DNA from: Kribbella kalugense
GTDB taxonomy: Bacteria > Actinomycetota > Actinomycetes > Propionibacteriales > Kribbellaceae
DNA length: 64,000 nucleotides
Assembly (NCBI RefSeq): GCF_004365875.1
Contig: NZ_SODF01000002.1
Span: forward strand, 620,001-684,000
Reading direction: 5' to 3'
How positions within the stretch are numbered: the stretch's first letter is position 1; each line of letters begins with the position of its first letter. The notes beneath the pieces were generated by a model, which saw only the letters and a list, made by a program, of their open reading frames with translations, had not been told where the DNA came from and did not search any database. The position numbers were made by a program, and so were the translations under genes. Below are positions 58,282 through 64,000 of the stretch, in pieces.

Positions 58282-59210
58282 GCGGCCGTCTCCCTCGAAC
58301 GCAGGTACCCGATCTGGATGAAGGACACCGCCGCGACGAAGATCGCCAGTACCAGCGCGACCGCCGTGCTGTACCCGAACTTCCCGAACACGAAGGCCTG
58401 CTTGTAGAGCACCGTCGACAACGTGTCGGTCGCGTACCCGGGACCGCCGTTCGTCATCGCGATGATCTGGGTGAACAACGTCAGCCCGCCGACCGTCGAC
58501 AGCATCACGTTGATCGTCACGGCCGGCGCCAGCAGCGGCCAGGTGATGTGCCGGAACCGGGCCATCGTCCCGGCGCCGTCGACCATCGCGGACTCGAGCA
58601 GCTCGGCCGGCACACCTTCGAGCCCGGCCAGGAAGATCACCATCGAGTACCCGGCGCACTGCCAGATCACCGTGAACGCGACCGACCAGATCGCCAGCGA
58701 CGGGTTGCCGAGCCAGTCCTGCCGCAGGCCGCCGAGCCCGACCGCACCCAGCACGGCGTTCAGGCCCGCATCCGGCGAGGGGTTGTAGACGTACTTCCAC
58801 AGGAACGACACCATCACCGGGCTGACCACGACCGGGGCGAAGAAGATCACCCGCAACGCCATCCGGGTCTTGATCCGGGTGTGTACGCCGAGCGCGAGCA
58901 GCAGCCCGAGTCCGTTCTGTACGACGACGATCGCGACCGTCAGCATCAACGTGTTGCGCAGCGCGCCCAGAGCCTGGTCGTCGTGGAACAGCTGCTTGAA
59001 GTTGTCCACCCCGACGAAGGACCGTTGTTCACCGACTCCGGACCAGTCGGTGAACGCGGATCCCGCGCCGGACAGCGCCGGATACAGCACCACGAACGCG
59101 TAGACCAGCAACGCCGGCACCGCGAACAACCACGGCGGCGCCACCATCGCTCCGCGCCGCCGCGGCGCCTTCACCGCATCCCGTCGTACCGCCTGTGCAG
59201 TGATCGTCAT
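58278..59210 (-). CDS. ABC transporter permease (MalF type)
   Basis: 310 aa, about six membrane segments after a basic N-terminus (VRRDAVKAPRRRGAMV). EAA loop LLESAMVDGAGTMARFRHITWPLLAP. The ATG at 59210 overlaps the binding-protein stop by 4 bases. No ATPase gene follows, so a shared ATPase encoded elsewhere is needed. Confidence 0.9.
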   Translation of the reverse strand: MTITAQAVRRDAVKAPRRRGAMVAPPWLFAVPALLVYAFVVLYPALSGAGSAFTDWSGVGEQRSFVGVDNFKQLFHDDQALGALRNTLMLTVAIVVVQNGLGLLLALGVHTRIKTRMALRVIFFAPVVVSPVMVSFLWKYVYNPSPDAGLNAVLGAVGLGGLRQDWLGNPSLAIWSVAFTVIWQCAGYSMVIFLAGLEGVPAELLESAMVDGAGTMARFRHITWPLLAPAVTINVMLSTVGGLTLFTQIIAMTNGGPGYATDTLSTVLYKQAFVFGKFGYSTAVALVLAIFVAAVSFIQIGYLRSRETAA

Positions 59211-60502
59211 GCGCTCTTCCGGTAGGCCTCGTCCATCTTCTTCAGCGCGGCCGGAACCGTGCTCTTGCCGCCGAGGAGCTCCTGGACGACGGCGAAGTGG
59301 GTGGGCTGGACCTCGGCGTTCGGCCAGCGCTGGTCCATGAACGGGACGGCCTTGTTGTCCTTCAGGTACGGGAGGAACGGCTTCAGCACCGGGTCCACCT
59401 TGGCGTCGCCGTCGGAGTACAGCGGGACGCACGCGACCGCCTCGGCCCAGGCGTTGACGGTCTCCGGCTGTCCGCAGTACTCGATGAACTTCTTCGCCTG
59501 CTCGGCCTTCTTGCTCTTCGCGCTGATCGCGATGCCGACCACCACCCCGCCGGGGATCCAGTTGTCGGCGGCGACATCCGTGGCCGGGAACGGGAACATG
59601 CCGAGGTCGTCCGGCGTCGGCGACGCCTCGCGGAACGCCTGCAGGACCGCGGACACCTGGACCGCCATCGCCGCCTTGCCGGTGCCGACCATCGAGGTGG
59701 CCTGCTCGTACGTCGTACCGTTCGGGTTGTCGTTGAAGAAGCCCTTCTTCTGCAACTCCAGGTACTTGTCCATCGCGTCGGCCCAGCCGGAGTCGGCGAA
59801 CGACGCGTTGCCGGCGGTCATCTTGTCGTCGAAGTCGGGCGTCTTGGCGTAGACCGTGCCGGGGACCAGCGCGTAGTCGATGAGCTGGGTGACCCACGGT
59901 GTCTGGGCGCCGAGGGCGATCGGGACGATGCCCTTCTTCTTCAGCTTGTCGCAGACCGCGAGCAGCTCCGACCAGGTGGTCGGCACCTCGACACCGGCGG
60001 TCGCGAACGCCTTCTTGTTGTAAATCGCGCCCAGCACGCTGGTGCCGGGCGAGAAGATGAACGTCTTGCCGTCCTGCTGGAACGCACCCTTGAAGCCGGT
60101 CGGGATCTTCTGCGTCCAGGACTGGTCGCTGAGGTCGGCGAGCAGGTTCGCCTTGCTCAGCTGGACCATCGACATCGCGCTGCCGTTGCCCGGGTAGACG
60201 GCGTGCAGGTCGGGTGCGTTGCCGGCCGCGAGCTGGGCCCGGAGCGCGGTCTGCAGCTGGTCGGCCGGTGAGAACGACAGGTTGAAGTCGAAGCCGCCGT
60301 TGGCCTTCTTGTAGTCGTCCAGCGCCTTGCGCAGACCGGCCTCCTGGCTGCCCGCGCCGATCACCTTGAGGGTGCCACCGGATGACGACGAGCCGCTGCC
60401 GCCGCCGCAGGCCGTCAGCGTGCCGGCCGCCGTGGCGGCGACCGTAGCCCCGCCGATCAGCTGCAGGAGCCGCCGCCGGCTGACGGACTGATCGAGTGCC
60501 AT
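59207..60502 (-). CDS. ABC transporter solute-binding lipoprotein
   Basis: 431 aa. Twin-arginine signal SRRRLLQLIGGATVAATAAGTLTAC with lipobox LTAC, a Ser/Gly linker, then the carbohydrate binding-protein fold (GTLKVIGAGSQEAGLRKALDDYKK, NAPDLHAVYPGNGSAMS, GVEVPTTWSELLAVCDKLKKKG). First gene of the minus-strand rhamnoside-type operon; the 25-bp inverted repeat 60541-60565 lies just upstream. Confidence 0.9.
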   Translation of the reverse strand: MALDQSVSRRRLLQLIGGATVAATAAGTLTACGGGSGSSSSGGTLKVIGAGSQEAGLRKALDDYKKANGGFDFNLSFSPADQLQTALRAQLAAGNAPDLHAVYPGNGSAMSMVQLSKANLLADLSDQSWTQKIPTGFKGAFQQDGKTFIFSPGTSVLGAIYNKKAFATAGVEVPTTWSELLAVCDKLKKKGIVPIALGAQTPWVTQLIDYALVPGTVYAKTPDFDDKMTAGNASFADSGWADAMDKYLELQKKGFFNDNPNGTTYEQATSMVGTGKAAMAVQVSAVLQAFREASPTPDDLGMFPFPATDVAADNWIPGGVVVGIAISAKSKKAEQAKKFIEYCGQPETVNAWAEAVACVPLYSDGDAKVDPVLKPFLPYLKDNKAVPFMDQRWPNAEVQPTHFAVVQELLGGKSTVPAALKKMDEAYRKSA

Positions 60503-60540
60503 GGATCCTCCTGAGCGCCGAGATACCGGCGAAGCATGTG

Positions 60541-60565
60541 AAGTAACCGCAGGATCGTGTTACTT
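60541..60565. promoter_or_regulatory. inverted repeat upstream of the binding-protein gene
   Basis: AAGTAAC (60541-60547) and GTTACTT (60559-60565), perfect arms with an 11-base spacer, 39 bases before the ATG of the importer operon. Likely an operator; the regulator is not in the window. The remaining gap 60566-60782 shows nothing else I can support. Confidence 0.52.
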
Positions 60566-60782
60566 TCGTCACCGGGACCGTACGTACGGGCCGGGAGGGT
60601 GTCAAGCCCTCGTTGAAAGGATTCAGTCGGGAAGGCACTCCGTCCGGGGTTTGGGCTGCTGCCCACCTCTCCTGAGAAGATGGCGCTGTGCTCGTGACCG
60701 CCTCCCCACCTCCGGCCGGTACGCCGTACGCCGTACTGCTGCCGGGCGGCCGAGTCATGTCCGCGTATGGACCGGTGCACGA

Positions 60783-61496
60783 GTGAGACGAGTCCTCCTG
60801 GCCGGCCTTCTGCTGCTGGCCCTGGCGCTCGGCGTCGGCGGTGGCTACTACGCCGGCGACCGCTACGACACCCCCGAACCCAGCGCAATCGGCACCGCCG
60901 GCCCCCTCGGCGTGCTGTCGACCTCTCCGTCCCCGACCCCGACGGAGCCTTCACTACCGGTGAAGACGCCCGTCCCGAACAACCTCGACCCCCTCGAGAC
61001 CGGCCTCCACTACACCCGCCACACCTTCACCGTCACCCCGAAGGATGAGCCCTCCGTCGACCTCTCGATCGAAACGCCACAGGGCTGGCGCCTGACCAGG
61101 GACGACAAGTACCCCGCCGAGGTGAAGTACCTGGACGACCAGAAGGTGCGGGGTGTCCGTGTGCAGGCCGTCGAGCCGGTCGTGCAGACCCCCGCCGACG
61201 CGATGGCGCTGCTCATCCTGAACCTCAAGTCGAGCCAGGCCCCGCAGAACGATCTCCAGATCCGCAGCAAGACGACCGGCAAGGTTGCCGGCGACGACGG
61301 CCAATCCCGGCCGGTCGCGACCCTGATCTACACCTACATCCCCGGCGACACTCTCCGCTACGTGATCGTCCGCTGGGTCGCGACACAAGGCCAACTCAAC
61401 GATGTCACGATGAGCATCACCGGCCTTCCCCAGGACGCGAATGGGCTGAACGAGGTGCTCCAGAAGGCCACGACGACGGTGCACGAGGTCGGCTGA
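60783..61496 (+). CDS. secreted or anchored hypothetical protein, tandem paralogue 1
   Basis: 237 aa, GTG start. A hydrophobic N-terminus (VLLAGLLLLALALGVGGGYYAG) and a Pro/Ser/Thr-rich linker lead to a soluble domain with HTFTVTPKDEPSVDLSIETPQGWRL and LIYTYIPGDTLRYVIVRWVATQG. The last motif recurs in the next gene as LVYTYVPENSLRYVIVRWVANG, so the two are duplicates of the same length. Family not recognised; cell-surface location inferred. The start codon lacks a strong ribosome site. Confidence 0.68.
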   Translation: MRRVLLAGLLLLALALGVGGGYYAGDRYDTPEPSAIGTAGPLGVLSTSPSPTPTEPSLPVKTPVPNNLDPLETGLHYTRHTFTVTPKDEPSVDLSIETPQGWRLTRDDKYPAEVKYLDDQKVRGVRVQAVEPVVQTPADAMALLILNLKSSQAPQNDLQIRSKTTGKVAGDDGQSRPVATLIYTYIPGDTLRYVIVRWVATQGQLNDVTMSITGLPQDANGLNEVLQKATTTVHEVG

Positions 61497-61528
61497 CCTG
61501 GTTTCACGGAATCGTTACCTGGAGGGAT

Positions 61529-61556
61529 GCAACCCGGGAGTGGACTCAGGTGTCTT
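61529..61556 (+). promoter_or_regulatory. candidate SigE-like promoter
   Basis: GCAACC (61529-61534), 16 bases, TGTCTT (61551-61556), close to GCAACC-N16-CGTCT. It lies 32 bases before the GTG of the second paralogue and is the best of the three such sites in the window. Confidence 0.48.
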
Positions 61557-61587
61557 CTGTCAGTAGGGAACTGGGGAAGGTGGGGGC

Positions 61588-62301
61588 GTGAAGAGGAACG
61601 TGTCGCGGCGGGCGCTGCTCGGCGCCGGCCTGCTCACGCTCGCCGGAGCCGGCGGCGCAGCCGGCTACGGAGTCGGCCTGTTCCTCACCGACGAGCCCAG
61701 CCTCGCGGGTACTGCGGCACCCCTTCCGATGGAGACCAGTCCGGATCCGTCCGCGACGCCGACCACACCGGACCCGTCGCCGAAGTACGTCGTACCGGAC
61801 GACACCGAGGCGCTGCAGGCGGACGACATCGAGTACAAGATCCGCGAGTTCACCGCGACCGCCGTCGTACGCTCGTCGGTCCGGGTCCGGGTGCCGAGCA
61901 CCTGGAGTTTCACCCAGCCGGATCCGCCGAAGACCGGTCGGTACACCGATCCCACCTCGAAGCGCTGGATCCGGCTGGAAGCCGGGTTCACCATCCAGCG
62001 GGCGCCGGCCGTCTCGATGGCCGAGCGACTCAAGCAGCTCGCATCGGTGCCCGCCAGCCAGATGCTCTCGATCAAGTCGCAAACGGTGGATCCGGACTCC
62101 AAGGAAGCGACGCTCGTCTACACCTACGTGCCGGAGAACTCGCTGCGCTACGTGATCGTCCGGTGGGTGGCCAACGGCGCCGGCCTGTGCACGTTCGAGA
62201 TCGCGGTCACCGGACTCCCCCAGGACCAGGACGCCCTGGAGGCCATCCTGGACCACGCGGCGCAGTCAGCCCTCCGCACCGACTCGCAAATCGGCTCCTA
62301 G
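61588..62301 (+). CDS. secreted or anchored hypothetical protein, tandem paralogue 2
   Basis: 237 aa, GTG start preceded by GGTGGGGGC. N-terminus MKRNVSRRALLGAGLLTLAGAGG is a twin-arginine-like signal (SRRALLG), then a Pro/Thr linker and the same soluble domain as the preceding protein (LVYTYVPENSLRYVIVRWV, AVTGLPQDQDALEAIL). Separate promoter candidate upstream. Overlaps the convergent regulator gene by 36 bases. Function unknown, envelope role likely. Confidence 0.7.
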   Translation: MKRNVSRRALLGAGLLTLAGAGGAAGYGVGLFLTDEPSLAGTAAPLPMETSPDPSATPTTPDPSPKYVVPDDTEALQADDIEYKIREFTATAVVRSSVRVRVPSTWSFTQPDPPKTGRYTDPTSKRWIRLEAGFTIQRAPAVSMAERLKQLASVPASQMLSIKSQTVDPDSKEATLVYTYVPENSLRYVIVRWVANGAGLCTFEIAVTGLPQDQDALEAILDHAAQSALRTDSQIGS

Positions 62302-63033
62302 CAGTCCGGCGAGGGCTTCGTGGCCTGCAGGAGTTAGGTCGACAGCTCGTTGGTTGGGGCGGCGGTGGAGCCAGTTATTGACCAGCAGGCTGTCGACGAC
62401 GGATGCGCCTAGTTGGCCCGACAGGTGGTGGCGTTGCTCGCTCCAGTCGACGCAAAACCTCAGGAGCTGGCGGCGGGACGGCTGGTCGGCCAGGTCGACG
62501 CCCAGCTCGGCGAAGACCTCAGATGCCTTGGAACCAAGGGCATACGGGCCATCCGGGAGCTGCTTGGCCAGTGGGTCGTCCGGACGGCGGTCCGCGCCGA
62601 CACCGCCGTCGGTGCGCCTCAGGGCATCCCGGCGTACCAGACCGTCCAGCAGGGCCACGCCGAGGCGGCCGGCCAGGTGGTCGTAGCAGGTGCGAGCCTC
62701 GCGGAGTGCTGCGGCGCGGGTGCTTTGGCGGAGCGACTTGATCGGCTGCGGTTTCGCGATGCGGGCCAACGCCTCTACTGCGGCGGCCACGTCCGGACCG
62801 GACAGTTTGTAATACCTCTGACGACCGGAGCGCTCGACTGCAACCAGACCGCCGTCCAGCAGCTTGTGCAGGTGGCCACTGATCGTCTGTGGTGACACAG
62901 CGGCCTCCGAAGCCAGCAAGGAGGCGGGCAGCGCGCGGCCATCGGCCAGCGCCATCAGGACCTTCGCCCGCGCGGGCTCGGCCATCAGGCCGGCGGCGCG
63001 AGCCACATCGGCATCTCCACCCATGCCATCCAT
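62266..63033 (-). CDS. ArsR-type winged-helix regulator with extended C-terminus
   Basis: 255 aa. LMAEPARAKVLMALADGRALPASLLASEAAVSPQTISGHLHKLLDGGLVAVERSGRQRYYKLSGPDVAAAVEAL is an ArsR/SmtB-like winged helix; no Cys-rich metal site is seen. The C-terminal 150 residues contain ARTCYDHLAGRLGVALLDGLVRR, usual for a subgroup that controls a divergent MFS exporter, which is present here at 63091. The ATG at 63033 begins the domain; a longer in-frame reading to 63285 crosses the exporter gene and is rejected. Confidence 0.82.
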   Translation of the reverse strand: MDGMGGDADVARAAGLMAEPARAKVLMALADGRALPASLLASEAAVSPQTISGHLHKLLDGGLVAVERSGRQRYYKLSGPDVAAAVEALARIAKPQPIKSLRQSTRAAALREARTCYDHLAGRLGVALLDGLVRRDALRRTDGGVGADRRPDDPLAKQLPDGPYALGSKASEVFAELGVDLADQPSRRQLLRFCVDWSEQRHHLSGQLGASVVDSLLVNNWLHRRPNQRAVDLTPAGHEALAGLLGADLRVGAEG

Positions 63034-63090
63034 CTTCACACCGCCATACTTCGGCACAACCCGAAGCGTTTCGGTGGCAGCTTGGACAGC

Positions 63091-64000
63091 ATGTTGCTCG
63101 CCTTGCTGTGCGTCGGAATCTTCCTGGTCCAGCTGGACGTCACCGTGGTCAACGTGGCGCTGCCGACGATCCGGACCGGTCTTGAGACCAGCGCATCCGG
63201 GCAGCAGTGGGTCGTGAGCGGGTACATGATCGCGCTGGCCGGGCTCCTGCTCGTCTGTGGGGTGCTGGGCGACCGGATCGGCCACCGACGGGTCGTGCTC
63301 ACCGGGCTGACCGTTTTCGGCTGCGCGTCCCTGGTGTGCGGCATTGCGCCGAATATCGAGCTCCTGATCGCAGCGCGAGTACTCCAGGGCGTCGGCGCCG
63401 CACTGCTTTTGCCAGGCACCTTGGCTGTCATCACCGATCAGTACGTCGACAAGGCCGAAAGAGCCCGCGCTGTTGGGATCTGGGCCGGTGCGGGTGCACT
63501 GGCATTGGTTGCCGGGCCAATCCTCGGCGGCGTACTGGTCAGCGGATTCGGCTGGCGTGCGGTGTTCCTGATCAACCTGCCGATCATCGCGTTAGTCCTG
63601 CCGATGGCGTGGCGGATGGTGCCACAGCACCGGACCGCTCGCCGCGAGACCCACATCCGGCTGCGCATCGGCGCAGCGTTCGTCGGCGCCAACGTGGTCT
63701 CCGGCCTGATGAATCTGGTTGGTCTAGGCACGCTGCTCGCCCTGACCCTTTATTTACAAGAGCATCTGGACCAATCCGCGCTGCGCGCCGGCCTGGAGCT
63801 GCTGCCTGTTCTGCTGCCGCTAGCCGTGCTCGGCCCTGTCTCGGGCCGCATCACGGCTCGGTACGGCTCCCGGCTCCCCATGTCGTTCGGCCTTGCTCTC
63901 GGGGCTATCGGCTCGTTCTGCCTGCTAGCCGTCCGCCCCGACAGCCGGTACGCCGCGGTCATCCCGGTGGAGCTCTGCCTGGGTATCGGCATGGGGTTGC
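63091..64000 (+). CDS. MFS exporter, DHA2 type (3' part outside window)
   Basis: Partial; 303 codons visible, running off the right edge. It starts MLLALLCVGIFLVQLDVTVVNVALPTI, the DHA2 helix-1 motif, and continues GDRIGHRRVVLTGLTVFG (motif A), ARVLQGVGAALLLPGTLAVI (motif B-like) and GPILGGVLVSGFGWRAVFLINLP (antiporter motif C). A proton-driven drug or metabolite exporter, probably repressed by the divergent ArsR-type protein. The ATG lacks a strong ribosome site; an in-frame TTG at 63082 is also possible. Confidence 0.87.
   Translation, partial: MLLALLCVGIFLVQLDVTVVNVALPTIRTGLETSASGQQWVVSGYMIALAGLLLVCGVLGDRIGHRRVVLTGLTVFGCASLVCGIAPNIELLIAARVLQGVGAALLLPGTLAVITDQYVDKAERARAVGIWAGAGALALVAGPILGGVLVSGFGWRAVFLINLPIIALVLPMAWRMVPQHRTARRETHIRLRIGAAFVGANVVSGLMNLVGLGTLLALTLYLQEHLDQSALRAGLELLPVLLPLAVLGPVSGRITARYGSRLPMSFGLALGAIGSFCLLAVRPDSRYAAVIPVELCLGIGMGL

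Noticed and set aside
59211..60758. 826-aa reading that fuses the MalF-type permease to upstream sequence
   Set aside because: The upstream part is the shadow of the binding-protein gene, Arg/Pro-rich and without motifs.

Overview
The window is high-GC actinobacterial DNA. Codon use, the frequent GTACG-type words, the many glycoside hydrolases, the mycothiol-type DinB enzymes and the ABC sugar transporters without their own ATPase all suggest a soil actinomycete close to Kribbella (inference; no rRNA is present). Genes are densely packed, many with 4-base ATGA or GTGA overlaps.

Layout. 1-14.5 kb holds small housekeeping and stress genes: the end of an ECF41-type sigma factor next to its carboxymuconolactone-decarboxylase partner, DinB and glyoxalase-fold (VOC) proteins, an SGNH hydrolase, a secreted heparinase II/III-type lyase, a TetR-MFS-aminotransferase cluster, a metallo-beta-lactamase/ankyrin fusion and a DksA-like protein. 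14.55-16.62 kb is the remnant of an integrated element at the 3' end of tRNA-Thr(CGT): a duplicated tRNA end, two small genes and a frameshifted tyrosine integrase. 16.86-20.1 kb is the most unusual part. It starts with a palindrome resembling an SOS box, a strong promoter, a 48-residue leader ORF using a very wide set of codons, and a terminator with a competing hairpin. Then follow divergent tRNA genes (Trp-like, Pro, Arg, His, Gln, Ser, Ser, Tyr) interleaved with an HNH nuclease, an RtcB RNA ligase, a possible structured RNA and many perfect hairpins. A ninth odd tRNA (Arg-CCG) lies at 22.4 kb, after a second heparinase-like gene.

22.4-34.9 kb is a minus-strand sugar-acid operon: UxaA-type dehydratase, FAH-family dehydratase, ketoglutarate-semialdehyde dehydrogenase, IlvD/Edd dehydratase, LarA-like protein, U32-like protein, FAD oxidase and alpha-L-fucosidase, with a divergent GntR regulator. 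It resembles a Weimberg-type route to 2-oxoglutarate. 35-39.6 kb holds a phosphotransferase, a SPOR/NAGPA secreted protein, a VOC protein and an oxidoreductase. 39.8-44.4 kb is an operon with inositol-phosphatase-like, ABC uptake and glycerophosphodiesterase genes, probably for a glycerophosphodiester or polyol phosphate. 44.4-50.4 kb has MgtC, a 2-hydroxyacid dehydrogenase, two FGGY kinases, a DeoR regulator and a histidine phosphatase. 50.9-51.05 kb has four evenly spaced DnaA-box-like sites. 51.4-60.5 kb has a GH43 enzyme, a secreted lectin-like protein and a GH106-like rhamnosidase with its ABC importer. The window ends with two tandem paralogous secreted proteins, an ArsR-type regulator and a truncated MFS exporter.

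The leader-attenuator/tRNA/RtcB locus is my candidate for an undescribed system: a translation-stress-sensed, possibly DNA-damage-linked kit for replacing and repairing tRNAs. This reading is an inference from the sequence layout.
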